The notes under the pieces are model-generated. The model was not told the DNA's origin, made no database searches, and saw only the letters and a program-made list of their open reading frames with translations. 64,000 nucleotides of DNA from Mugil cephalus (lineage: Eukaryota; Chordata; Actinopteri; Mugiliformes; Mugilidae), in NCBI RefSeq assembly GCF_022458985.1, contig NC_061773.1, positions 18,324,001-18,388,000 of the forward strand, written 5' to 3'. Shown here in pieces: positions 37,301 through 47,798 of this stretch (the stretch's first letter is position 1; each line of letters begins with the position of its first letter). Position numbers and translations under genes: made by a program.

Positions 37301-39030
37301 CCCTTGCTTTATCGTCACTTGCGTATGTGGAAATATGAGAAAACACTTGTGAGGGAGTGCATCAGTGATGTTCGATGCGCAGATGAAAAAGTCCCATCAA
37401 CCATCTGTGTGACCGCCACCCGCTGCCAGCGTCACTCTCAAGAGGCGCTCAGAGAACAGCACAAGCTTAAAATTAAATTAGATTCAGCGATGACGGGATC
37501 AGCCCATGGCATAGCAGCTTTTAGTGCTGCTGTTGTTGTTGTTGTTGTTGTTGTATTCCTCTGACACTGTCTGGCACACTGCGTGCTACCTGATGATAAT
37601 TCTCTCTGGTGATGGCAGTGATCATTCGCTCAATTATTGTACATTTGCGGCGCTTCTACTGCCTTAAAGTGGCATTACACTGTATTTTTCCCTGAGGTAC
37701 CAGGGCTTTGCCATTACTGTTGATTCCACTTGAAATCAACATCCAACGTCCCCGTTGTTGCTCTCAGACCCTTTCTCGGTTGTTTTTGCTCATCGGGATT
37801 GCTGAACATTTAGAAGGAGGTTTTGCCGTTGCCAGAGAGAGACCTGGGTCTGCTGTACGTCTACCCCGAAACTCTTTGCTTATAGGTTCAAGAGAACGTG
37901 TAAGAGAAATAATTCTTGTCTTCTATAACAGCTGGTCCTCTACACTGCGAAAAAAAAAAAAAAAAAGGAATTTCAAGAAAGCAAAAAATCCTTATCCTCA
38001 TCAAAGAAGTACATCTTATATTTTGTCCAGAGACAAGAACTTTGTGCTTATTTTAATAACTTTGTGCTTATTTTAAGAATTTTTGTCAAGCAAACGAAAG
38101 CTACACCCACTGGCAGATTTAATACAAGATGATTTGATTGAATATAAGAATATTTGCTTCTCTTTAGTAAAGCTGTTTTTGCAGTGTAGAGGGTCTCCAG
38201 TCTATTGCAAGGCTAACACAAAGAGACAAACAACCATTCACACTCACACCGACAAGTAATTTAGAATCACCAATTAACTTAAGGACCATGTCTTTGGACG
38301 AGGAAGCCGGAGTACCCTGAGGGAACGCGTGCAGAACATGCATAGGAGAAAGATTTATTTATTTGTTAATGTGTTGTTGTTTCTGTTTTCCCGTTTATCC
38401 GGTGTTTAACAGTTAAAGATCGCTTTGAATGACAGGCTTTTGCAGCAACAGCGTGTAAAGCGACCGTGTGTCTTTTGTAACGTTACACAACAAAGCTGCA
38501 CCACAGACAATGCAAATCTTCAGAACAATCCCCTCTGAATAAGCAGCTCTCCTCAGATGGCAGTCAACCCCCCTCCCCCACTTTTTTTTTTCTTTTTGGC
38601 AAGACATCTCTTGCCTCTTTATTTTTGATGAAGAAATGATGAAAAACTTCAACAAACAATCCTTAAGATCCAGCCTCGGTGCAGGTAGGATAAGCACGCT
38701 GTTTCCAGAGATATCCCTCCAGGCTGAGTCACGGGAACAGGAAATTAAAGCCATGAAACGGCTTCTGAGACTGCGGGCCGCTGCGCTGTTGCGTAAGCGC
38801 TCAGGCACTCAAGGTCAGAACAAGGTAATTCCACCACCAGCGCCAAAAAAGAAGGGTGTGAAATCAAAGAACGGGTGCTATCAGAGTGCTCCGGTATATC
38901 TGCGACCCTTCAGATAATGAACGTATGCCGTGCACGTGACCAAATACATTCCTCGTGCTCGTTTGTGTGTCTGTGCTGCTGCCGCTCAGCTGACGGTGCA
39001 GCAGCCCGCCAGAGATGCACACAGAGAGCC

Positions 39031-39101
<71 letters not shown>

Positions 39102-40244
39102 ATCAGGGATAATTTCATCGGACGTTCTGACAATAGGATTGACAACACTCGTTGCACGCAGGGATGTAATTTGACAGCACAGAACAGGCAACGGATGATG
39201 ATTTACTTCAAGTAGATTTACTCTGTTTAGCCCATCCTATGATAACATGTGGTATGTTATTAAAAGAGTCCCATTAAACGCATGACACGTTTAAATAAAA
39301 TGAGATCGGCTAAATTTAAATAGATCTGTAATTTTCCTATAAAAAAAATAAAAACTTAGTTTGCACTACTTCAGAAAACACTAAGCTCAGTATTTACCGT
39401 GAAGCATATCTCATTAAATATATCTACATATTTTCTCCTTCAACCTCTTTTTGGTTTTATTTAGCCAGTTCAGGGCACGTCAACCATTATTTTGGGCAGT
39501 TGTAAATATTGGATAGTACTTTTTAACACTAACTTCTGTGGCCACGTCGCCCTTGTTTACGTCTAAAAACATAAACTGACTGAAATGAGTTATGTCTTTG
39601 TTGGAAGCGCTCAGTAAATTCTGTGTAGAATATATAGCAGCGTTTTTTATTAAGAGAATATATCAATAAATATAAAATACTCTGATTTCTTTTCATTTCC
39701 TGTATAAATTTTGATTTTATAAAGTGTAGTGTATCACAGTGCTTTGTACGTTTGTGCGTCCAGCCAGCGTGCTGCAGGCCATGGCCGTGCTGGTTTGTGC
39801 CGAGATGTACCAGGTGAAACGGCTCCAACACCTGTGCGAGGTCTGCGTGTGCGCATACCTTCAGAGCATGCCCAGTAGAGAGCTGGCGTCGACGGGCATC
39901 AGCGTGATCCGGCTACTCCGCCGAGCGAAGGTCAGTGTGTGGATACAAACGGGGGCAAGAGAGACAACCCGAGGAGGCAGCTCGTCTCTGTAAAGTGATC
40001 GCTGCTTCGTCTCCTCCGGCCAACAAATACAACAAAAATGATGCTGCAGAACAGAATAAACTGTCATTTCACAGAGCTTCTACGTTTCTATTGATTCCCA
40101 GTGCCACAACGCAGAGCAGCTGTACGTCTGGCTCCTCCACTTCATCGCCAACAACTACCTGATCTTCAGTCACAAGCCCGACTTCCTGGAGCTCTCGGGT
40201 CAGTGTGAACTTTTGCATAAGGGACGATATTAAATGTGCCTTAT

Positions 40245-40275
<31 letters not shown>

Positions 40276-41161
40276 GCTAATGGTCCAGTGTCTAGAACTG
40301 AGTGGCTGATGAGGCCGCAGATTACAACCAGCTGAACATTTACCTCCATTTCCACCCTAGAGTCTCCCTCTGGTTCATCTGTCCCGGGACGTCTTCCCTG
40401 TTTATTCTAAGCTAATCAAACTTCAACAAAAATAATTATACACTAGTCACAACAAATATATTCGGTTTCTGCCAATAGATGCCACTAAATCTACACACTG
40501 GACCTTTATGAGCTGTGACAGAAGCACTGACGTGTGATAAAATGCATGAGGTTGTATCAGGGCGCCCGGCAGTTAGTGACTGGACACCTGTGAAAGCCTC
40601 AGTATTTTATGTAATGCTCCCACACAGCACAGTGTGGCAGTATTAATCAAGCTCCTCAGAGTATTCTTCATACTATGAGGTTATGCTTGCATTATGTGTA
40701 TGATGCTTTCACTTCTTCAAGAGTCTTGTGTGTATCAGAGGCCACACAAAAGCAGACACAGTCAGACTAATTGCAAATCTTAACAGCAATGCTGCGTAGC
40801 AGTAACACATTTTATTGTCATGATAAATCATACGCACAAGCCTGGACGGGTACTGAAGGCAGAGGGACAAGGCTGCAAACAAGTTGAAATATTGAGATAC
40901 GAAGATACGATCACATATTTCAGCTTCGTTTGCCGTGTTAATGGCAGCAGGGGGAAGGAGCATGTGTATCATTGCGTAAGCACAGTAACATGTTGTGGTT
41001 TGCCAGCAGGTTATATTATATATCCTTGTGTGTGTGTTCCAGACGAGGAGCGCGAGCAGGTGGAGAGGTTGCGCTGGCCTTCCAGAGGATACCTGCAGGA
41101 GCTCAGCGAGTACCAGCAGAGGCGACGCAAACTACGCAAGTCTCGCTGCATAGTCATGTGA
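19379..41161 (+). CDS. rhobtb3: Rho-related BTB domain-containing protein 3
   Basis: Thirteen exons: 19379-19380 (only AT of the start codon), 19723-19954, 20773-20965, 25115-25272, 25496-25604, 27994-28189, 29068-29264, 34139-34248, 35475-35580, 37044-37217, 39764-39930, 40102-40198, 41043-41161 (TGA). Phases agree throughout and give 619 residues (human 611). The start is MSIHIVALG, as in human. Residues 1 to about 231 form the GTPase-like domain, with CTCPLC and [20 protein letters not shown]; no P-loop GXXXXGK[ST] is present. A split first BTB spans about 232-399. The second BTB (about 400-492) has [19 protein letters not shown] (VPAHR-like [12 protein letters not shown] upstream). A BACK-like part includes [12 protein letters not shown] and [18 protein letters not shown]. 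The C-terminus CIVM is a CAAX prenylation box. Known roles are Rab9-dependent endosome-to-Golgi transport and CUL3 adaptor function. The first-BTB exons are the least conserved. Confidence 0.95.
20284..20312. repeat. Short (CA)n tract
   Basis: CA run followed by a poly-A stretch in rhobtb3 intron 2. Confidence 0.8.
21434..22466 (-). mobile_element. Tc1/mariner transposon relic, internally deleted
   Basis: Ends are CACTGCCTGGCCAATAG at the left and, inverted, TTTTGGCCAGGCAGTG at the right, each flanked by TA (21432-21433, 22467-22468). On the minus strand the interior reads as a degraded Tc1-type transposase gene: recognisable coding fragments are broken by stops and frameshifts. At about 1.03 kb it is shorter than an intact copy (about 1.6 kb), and a middle part is missing. 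It lies in rhobtb3 intron 3. Confidence 0.8.
22470..25114. other. rhobtb3 intron 3, distal part
   Basis: Contains repeat copy B (23753-23905), several poly-T tracts, and a stretch from about 24100 (GGGATAGTCCGGTGCATTT) to about 24660 that looks like decayed interspersed repeat. No coding exon was recognised until 25115. Confidence 0.5.
23753..23905. mobile_element. Interspersed repeat, family copy B (partial)
   Basis: CAGGGGTCTTCAATGTC is followed by TTTCAGGCCAAGGACCC and a TTCTATATTAAACTCGGCC block, closely similar to copy A at 8649. The right half is replaced by a short (ATAAT)n and poly-A tail, so this copy is truncated. Confidence 0.55.
25605..27993. other. rhobtb3 intron 5, no feature recognised
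   Basis: 2.4 kb of intron. ORFs at 27432-27770 (+) and 27569-27829 (-) overlap one another and show no family resemblance. No element with clear ends was seen. Confidence 0.55.
28190..29067. other. rhobtb3 intron 6, repeat-like
   Basis: Contains stretches (for example GCGTTAGCTAGCGGTTAGCATTAG at 28611-28634, a common fish repeat flavour) but no clean termini. No exon was recognised. Confidence 0.4.
32872..32935. repeat. (TAGAA)n pentanucleotide microsatellite
   Basis: About twelve near-perfect TAGAA units. The adjoining sequence suggests that it is the tail of a retroelement read on the minus strand. Confidence 0.92.
32936..33215 (-). mobile_element. Possible 3' end of a truncated non-LTR retroelement
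   Basis: Adjoins the (TAGAA)n array and includes ATAGTCTGATGGCTGTGGGG, a phrase I associate with a widespread fish LINE-type 3' region. No reverse transcriptase coding sequence is present. Identity and boundaries are uncertain. Confidence 0.4.
35581..37043. other. rhobtb3 intron 9, no feature recognised
   Basis: 1.5 kb between the two exons that encode the second BTB domain. No exon, RNA gene or element with clear ends was seen. Confidence 0.55.
37525..37554. repeat. (TTG)n microsatellite
   Basis: GTTGTTGTT run 300 bp into rhobtb3 intron 10. It makes the poly-valine end of an ORF that reads out of the exon at 37044. Confidence 0.85.
37937..38192. mobile_element. MITE with CACTGCAAAAA-type ends
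   Basis: A perfect 12-bp inverted terminus, CCTCTACACTGC (37937-37948) and GCAGTGTAGAGG (38181-38192), followed inward by A-rich and T-rich arms. An internal direct duplication of AACTTTGTGCTTATTTTAA occurs at about 38039-38077. At 256 bp it carries no coding sequence. It lies in rhobtb3 intron 10. Confidence 0.65.
39032..39100. repeat. (GT)n microsatellite, about 34 units
   Basis: The longest pure dinucleotide run in the window, in rhobtb3 intron 10 about 660 bp before the exon at 39764. Four overlapping ORFs on both strands (poly-CV and poly-TH) arise only from it. Confidence 0.95.
40278..40508. mobile_element. Short MITE related to the one at 3484
   Basis: Starts AATGGTCCAGTGTCTAGAACTGAGTGG and ends, inverted, as AAAGGTCCAGTGTGTAGATTTAGTGGC. 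The GGTCCAGTGTGTAG-type terminus matches that of the element at 3484-4225. It lies in rhobtb3 intron 12, right after a poly-A tract. Confidence 0.6.
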
Positions 41162-42960
41162 CCGCCGCCGGACGCCGTAACGCTGTGGGAAATGGGAGGA
41201 GAAAAAGGAGGGTGAGAGCGGTCATCGGCACGTGAGGAAACGGAAGAAGTGATTAATACTGGTGATATTGCTGGTGACGACTCTGAGGGACAATGTCACG
41301 GAGAAAAAAAACGAAAAGACAAAAAAAAAAAAAAAAAAAAACGTTCTAAGGCTCCTGAACTAATTGCCACTCAGCAACAATCACCGCCGCAACTCGCCTC
41401 TCCTCCCCCAAGGAAACGATGAGTAACGTAATGACTATTTCATCACAGCCGTTGCAAAATGACCAAATCCTAAAAACTGAAGCGACTGTCTGGCCGGCTG
41501 CCTCTGTGAAAGACTACGTTTTTACCACCTGGCCAAACTAGTGAATTTCAAACGCGAGCGGCGACACAAAAAGCCTCCATCGTCAAATACCTTCACATCT
41601 GTCAGAACACAGACCAGGATCATGTGCGAACTGCTTCATACTAACGGATAATGTGACGCGAAGAAGGACGGTGTTGTGAATCTACTGGACAGAGGAGGAC
41701 CGCTCCGTGTCCCGTCCGTGTCCTGCCTGCTCTAAAAGAGCGTGACTACGTGCACACGCTGCATTTCTTAATCGTGAGCCTCTAACCTCTCAGTGGCTCG
41801 GTGAGGTACAAACAGCTAGTAATGCAGCTGGTAGCACTGTCACAATCATTTTCATTTGTAATATATGGGATAATCAGTTCGGCACATGAGCAAGGCCAAT
41901 TTAATTTTATTAGATCCTGTTTTGTCTAAAACGCAGAATTATTCAACGTCTTACATCCAGGCTGATACGTTTTGATTGTAGTCTGTTCCAAATGTGGCCA
42001 CCTCGCATTCATTAAGAAAAACAAAGACTCAACCAGACTGAATCAAAATCAAGTGCGCTGTACACCAAATAAAACAATAATAATAATCGATGTGCTAAAG
42101 CTGTCGAGTCGACGTCTCGTTGAAATTCGTCCACAACTGTTTGCAATAATGAAATAACGAGGACCTGTCTCTGTAGCATTTGCAGAAGTGGTGTAAAGAC
42201 GCGGGAGAAACCACCATATCATGACGTTAGTACAGTAAAAAACCTCAATGCCTCTGGGTGGATACAAGATATTTATTTGATCCTTTATTTTGTATTTGAG
42301 AATTTATTTTTAATCATAATGGGATTATGATTTATTGGTGCTGCAATTATTTTTGTAAACTATACTGTGCGTAGACATTTATGAGTTTTTTGGGTTTTTT
42401 TTACATTTGGAGTAGAGACAGCTGGGCTGCACTGCTTTACAGTCTAACGTTTCACTGCTATTTAGTTAGAAAGCGTGTGGAAGTTCTTGATTTTAAAGAA
42501 AACTGAGGAAACAATTCTTATGAACCTTCGATGAAATGGAAGGGAAATGGATCGATGGTGACATTCTGCAGCGCTTTCATTTCATTTCTGGATCCCTGTC
42601 ACTGTAACAGTCAACACACAAGTAGCTGCATTTGGCGGTTTTTAGTAGAAATGTAGCGGACGATTGTGTTTGCAGAAGAGGCGCGCCGCGGCAGTCGAAC
42701 GCCGGCAGGTGATAGTCGGCGTATCTTTAACCTTCTCCTGTGTTTTAGATCCTCAGATTATTCCCAGTCTAGTAATGGAATAAGCAAATAGCTGGTGAAA
42801 CATTGGACTGTGAAATGCAGTGTTCCCAGCGCTGCATCCACACCCAGTGTGAGTGTGTGTGTGGGTGTGGAGACACACGTTTCACTCCACTGGGCCAGTG
42901 CTGTACAGACTGTAGATAACATGGCGTCTGAATTTAAATAAAGACATGTTTTAGAATGAA
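41162..42960 (+). other. rhobtb3: rhobtb3 3' UTR
   Basis: Non-coding sequence after the TGA, with a poly-A tract at about 41320-41341. It runs to an AATAAA at 42937-42942. No other gene signal is seen. Confidence 0.7.
42937..42942 (+). terminator. rhobtb3: AATAAA polyadenylation signal of rhobtb3
   Basis: Canonical hexamer 1.8 kb after the stop, followed about 25-40 bp later by TGTGTCTGCG (GT-rich downstream element). Confidence 0.7.
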
Positions 42961-43145
42961 CGACTCCATCTGTGTCTGCGCGCAAGTCGTCGTTTCCAAA
43001 GTCAAGCTCAGGTGTTTGTCCAGGTTTAGAGATCGTCATTTCTAATGGTCGTTAAACGCCATGGGGAACTTTTTTTCATTTCCTCAGATGTATGTGGCTT
43101 CTCACTTGCCCATACATTTTCTATTTGAGCACCGAGTCTTATGAT

Positions 43146-43151
43146 TTTATT
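43146..43151 (-). terminator. glrx: Polyadenylation signal of glrx
   Basis: TTTATT on plus (AATAAA on minus), 185 bp beyond the glrx stop and about 200 bp from the opposing rhobtb3 signal. Confidence 0.6.
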
Positions 43152-43277
43152 TCTGCACTATTGAGAACTTACTGCTACCAATTTAAGCTCTTAATGACAA
43201 ACTCCGAGGAGCAACACCTTGTCCTCTTTCCTTCTGTTGTGTGTTCTAGTTAGTTTAGTCTTTGTAGTTGTGAGTTG

Positions 43278-43302
43278 GTGTGTGTGTGTGTGTGTGTGTG
43301 TG
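43278..43302. repeat. (TG)n microsatellite in the glrx 3' UTR
   Basis: TG run some 35 bp beyond the glrx stop codon. Confidence 0.88.
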
Positions 43303-43335
43303 CGTAGCATCCTGTACCTGGAAGTCTGGAGCACA

Positions 43336-44680
43336 TCACTGCAGCGCGCCAATGGACTGTAGCATGCCCTCCAGTTTACCATTCCTGTGCAGCGCGGACA
43401 CATCGCTGCCACCTCCGATACACTCCTCACCGATGAACACGCGCGGGACCTGAGTTTGTGCACAAGAAGAAGCAGCGACACGACTGGTAAAACACTACAA
43501 TGTGCACATGGTTAGGTTAAAAAGAAAACAGGAAATACCCTGAGATAAGACGCTTTCTGTAGGTATGTGAGGGGATTGTGGTCGGTACATTTTTTTGTTT
43601 TTGTTTCACGGGTATTTAATGCTATGGATATGTTACTATTGCTCAAAGTAATACACAGATAAACACAGCGGGGTCCAAAAGACTGAAATTACAAGTGAAC
43701 ACACACTTATTTTGCATGTTTCCCTCAACAACACGTATTTAGTTTTTCCAACCTGAAAAGAGCTTTAAGTGTCTCGCTCAGTCTTTACCCCCTTAATGTT
43801 CACTGAGGTTGAGGTCAGGTCACTGGAGGAAAGCCCATGACTGTCAGCACTGCTTTATTTTGTTGAGTCGTCTAATATTTCTTTGGCTTTCTCGTGATAG
43901 CGCGGTATGAAATCAGCCCACAAAAGACGCACTGTGCAGTTTTTAGAGTCGCGTACACAATATTTTACTGACGTACGTGACATTTATTTGATGGCTTGAG
44001 TGATTACTTCTGCGTGATTCTTTTTGCAAAAAGATTCTAAAACTGGACTGAATCTGAAACTAGGCAGAGATAAAATTCTTGCAAATATTAAATATTAATA
44101 AATAAAATAAAATTAATAATAAGATATTATTTATTGATGTTTTTTGTTTTTTAGAATAACACTTTTAAAAAGTGGGAGTGCAAGAGTAAAACGCTGTTAT
44201 TCATATTTATACATTTTTAAATAAATAATAGACGGGGCGTGGGCTCTTTAAGACGCTTCTCTTTAGGGGCGTGGCCACTTTAAAACGCCGATTTCATAAC
44301 TTTGGTTAAATTAATGAATTAAATATCCAACAAATGATAACATTTTCACCGTAGAAAGACGCCGCTACAGACCGTTTTAGATGCGATTTAAATCGCTGCT
44401 TTGGAAGTTCAAAAATGATTTAACACAGTTTAAAGCCTCCTCAACACTGCTAACCATGACTAAGCATGTTTACCGTACGAGCCCCGGTGAGTTCCAGGAA
44501 ATAGTCTTGTAAGCTTCCCATGTCGCTGCGTCGACTGATATCAACAGTCTCCAAATGTCCCGGTTTGAATTTGTATTTGGACAAAACCTCTTCTGCCGTG
44601 ATGCAGAAGGGACACGTGGGCTTGACGAACAGCACCACTTTGTCGCCCCTGATTTTCGCCTTAACAAACTGCTGCGCCAT
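43336..44680 (-). CDS. glrx: Glutaredoxin-1 (thioltransferase)
   Basis: Two coding exons on the minus strand: 44474-44680 (ATG at 44678-44680) and 43336-43449 (TGA), joined by a 1.0-kb intron. The product is 106 residues, the same length as human GLRX. It starts MAQQFVKAKI and has the active site KPTCPFC, then TGARTV at the exon boundary, followed by PRVFIGEECIGGGSDVSAL, which contains the cis-proline and the glutathione-binding GG-SD loop, and ends SIGALQ. Dithiol glutaredoxins use glutathione to reduce protein mixed disulphides in the cytosol. An ATG three codons upstream (MTD) is in frame but less likely. The active site is CPFC, where mammalian GLRX has CPYC. Orientation is convergent with rhobtb3 and shared with ell2. 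Confidence 0.97.
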
Positions 44681-45294
44681 GTCCGTCAATTCTTCAGAAG
44701 ATGTAGAAATAGAAAAGGAGGAGAGAGCAACACATCAATGGAAAAAGGGAACAAAAGAGCGTCCAGGCCACGCGATTGGTCAATTATTGGTAAACGCAGA
44801 AGTTACGTCTTAAAGACATAGCGCACAATATCGTCTTTCATCTCAAGCAGGCCGGATCACTAACATAATAACATAATAGCATAATAACCGATACAAGTAG
44901 TAGTGAATTAAGTGTTTACATTGAATAAACTTGCCATTTAAAAAAAAAAAGAAATTTCTTAAGACAAATTAGTGTAATTTGGGCTCATTGCTGTTTTGTT
45001 CTGCGTCTCCATGCTGTGTTAAGTCCACTTCTCTTCCTAAAACATTGGACAAATTAATAATAGCATCTACTTTTATTAAATTAAAGTCTTCTATATAATT
45101 TTCCGCATATAATTTTTTGCCCTTTTTTGCACAAATTCAGGGGCAGCCTTGTGTTTGGCACAATATGGTTCACGGATTGAGAAGAGAAAATGTTAAATAT
45201 GATCAACGTGGTGTACTATTAACACATTTGGTAAAAATTAGTTACTGACATAGCAAGATTAACTTGCTGGATAGTCAAGGGAAACAGCACTGTT

Positions 45295-45400
45295 GGACCC
45301 ATAGACTGTAAATAAAGATGGATGACACAACGGTTCCTCTAAAGTGGAGCGAAAGCAAGAAGAGCTCCCCCTGGTGGCGGGCCACAGTACGGGTAATAAG
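45295..45400. repeat. Short interspersed repeat
   Basis: CATAGACTGTAAATAAAGATGG leads to AGCTCCCCCTGGTGGC, a pair of phrases typical of a common fish interspersed repeat. The similar phrase near 7016 may be a relative. Confidence 0.45.
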
Positions 45401-45899
45401 CTCTATGTTAGTGTAAATAAAACACTAAAATACACATCAAAAACAAATTTCAAGGATGTTTTCTGTCATTTTAGGTAGTTAATGTAATGTCGATGCATGC
45501 TGCCAGAGTCTGTGCATTTACTGTGTTTCTGAAAACCAGAGAGATGCCACTTAATTGTTCCATTTACATGTCAAATAACCAAACTGACAGAGAATTCACC
45601 GAAGGGCCTTGATACATTTAAGGGGGTTTGTGGTTGTCACTATTAAATATGAGAGCCCACTTTCTTAATTTTGTTTTTCCTGTCCAGAACGTACCCCGTG
45701 TGGCCTCTACTAGCCACCACACCGCCAACCTCCCTGTTCACTAGGGAAGCGAGTCATACTGTAAATCATTCCATTCAAAATGAAGATAATGAGATACTCG
45801 GGCTATTGTAGGAAAGGTTTTTCCTTCTCTTTTCTACTGGGCCCCTGGAACAGACAAAGGACTTCTCTGCCTTAGAATCTCAAACTACAGCACTAAGAG

Positions 45900-46115
45900 G
45901 TCAGAGATTTATCTATGGGAGAGGTCATTAATTTTGCCTTAAAGGTAATCACTAAAGTATTCTCTAAAACCCACTGGGAGTCGGCTGCAAAAAGAACTAA
46001 AGCAAGAGCGATGTGATCACGTCTCCTGGTGTGTTTGAGAGCCTGTACCATCTGGAGTGGATCAATAGATTTTTGATTCAAGCAGGTGAAATGTAGGCCT
46101 CGAGTACCCAGAGGC
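45900..46115. repeat. Decayed interspersed repeat
   Basis: The stretch ACCCACTGGGAGTCGGCTGC, then GAGCGATGTGATCACGTCTC and GGATCAATAGATTTTTGATTC, resembles a widespread teleost repeat (of the form "ACTGGGAGCCA...GATGTGGTCTC"). The minus-strand ORFs here (45893-46129, 46062-46328) are therefore unlikely to be genes. Confidence 0.5.
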
Positions 46116-46550
46116 ATCCAAACCCCCACTGAGTACCTTGCTCACAGCATAGTCATTATTTACAAAAATACAAATACAAACAGCTTGTGGCTGGGGAAGT
46201 TTTCTGGCTTCCACGCGATCACGAACACAAAATAAGCTACAATTATAATTCTCATAAAGAAGATGTGACGCTGTGTCTGCAAGACGCAGTGTTACATCCT
46301 CAGCATTTAATGCGAACGTACAATTCATCTTAATTGTACTTTACTGGAGCAAAATTCCCCAATAAGGCTTTAAGTGTGCAACCGAGGACATCTAATTGAG
46401 ATGTAGTGAAACTGTAAACTCTAGAGGATCCCATTGATCAGGGGTCCTCGAGGCGTTGGCCTCTCCGCCCTGTCGTTAATGGAGCACAGATAACCGATGA
46501 CTAGGAAGTATGTTCCTAGATCGCAGTTTTATTTTTCCTCATCTTTGCAG

Positions 46551-46621
46551 GCCCCATGAGAGGTGGGAGCACAATAATCAAGATGAATTCAAGATCCCTT
46601 GGATCAGGAATACAACCTGTG
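46551..46621 (+). other. Exon-like segment, unassigned
   Basis: A pyrimidine-rich acceptor (TTTTTCCTCATCTTTGCAG) at 46532-46550 and a good donor (CCTGTG|GTGAGC) at 46621/46622 bracket 71 bp that are open in one frame (ATG at 46556). No known protein is recognised and no partner exons were found. It may be a chance pair of splice sites inside an old repeat. Confidence 0.2.
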
Positions 46622-47792
46622 GTGAGCTCGTTTCAATTGCCTACAGTTTTACATATCGTTAGCCTCATAGCACAACTCCTCAAGTCATATTTTGACATTT
46701 TTGGGAAAACAAGAAAAAACACAATTTTTAGCAAGCAATGTATTTTTTTATTGATATTGTAACATTAGACTTAGACAATTATACTATTACGCTAACAATA
46801 TGGCACCAGATAATCACTGGGATTTCAACAATGAAACTAAATAATGTGATTTGCAGTGGGTCAAGGCAGCGCGATCAGATCCTTCATTTATATGCTGGGA
46901 CTTTTGTTACACACTGGCAAGTTTAGATTAGACGTAGTTACTGTCGCGCCAGTTCAGGTACAACCAGAACCGCCAATCAACGCCTTGTGCCGAGAGACAA
47001 AGAGCCCAGGCCCAACATTTTTTGAGGTTAGATCATGTCTCAGTGCTGCGGAGTGAGACAGAAGTGACTAATCCTAACTCTAGTGAAAGCAGAGTTATCA
47101 CACGAAACCAGTGTAACCGGTTTTTTGTCAGGCCAAAGGGACAATTGATCACGTACGCTTGTCACTTTTGGCCTGGTGCAGAGAAAGCTTCCGGGCATGT
47201 GAGACTCCAGGGCTCAGACAAAGCTTTCTGTAGAAAAGGGGAAGGTTTATTACTCAGACTCAGAGATATGCGGCTGTTTTCATTGCGCGTAAGTTTTCAA
47301 GTAATACCTGAAAAGGTTTAAATAATCAAAACAAACAACCAATGTAACAACACATTCTCGAAATGAAGATTTTCAAACCTCACTTCCAGAAATGGGTCAA
47401 TCATCTTTAATCTAGTTCAACACACTTATAAAGGGTGAAGGTTTTACTTTTTTGTTTTGTGTAAACTACTTTGGAATCATTGAACATATGATTACTGATG
47501 CATTAACGTCTACATCACCTTCTGGTCAAGCTCTGGTTATTCGCTCGTCACACATTAATATAAGATCTAATCCACATACGGTCTAGTAACTAAAGCTTCT
47601 GAACTAATGCAGTGAAATATAAAAAGACTGAAAGTGGATTGACGTGGAAACGTCTAGACATTCCTGCTGTGATTTAATTCCTTTTCATTTCACAAACATC
47701 GGCTACGCAGAAGTAAAGACTAAAACATGACCGACTTTAAATTTATGACACAAACAAACGACAGTCAGACATTCTCCAGGTAAAAGTTCACT

Positions 47793-47798
47793 TTTATT
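47793..47798 (-). terminator. ell2: Polyadenylation signal candidate of ell2
   Basis: TTTATT on plus (AATAAA on minus), 2.55 kb beyond the ell2 stop. Other, nearer T-rich matches exist, so alternative ends are possible. Confidence 0.45.

Larger units (their letters stand above)
44681..47770. other. Intergenic region between glrx and ell2
   Basis: Presumed glrx promoter (to about 44830), then 3 kb of repeat-rich DNA. Repeats include a short element near 45295-45400 and a longer decayed segment near 45900-46110. An exon-like segment at 46551-46621 is listed separately. ORFs 46856-47056 and 47022-47321 (+) show no family resemblance. Confidence 0.5.

Noticed and set aside
38864..39215. Five ORFs with long Cys-Val or His-Thr runs
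   Set aside because: They are products of the (GT)n microsatellite at 39032-39100.
45893..46328. Two minus-strand ORFs as a possible gene
   Set aside because: The underlying DNA resembles a widespread fish interspersed repeat.
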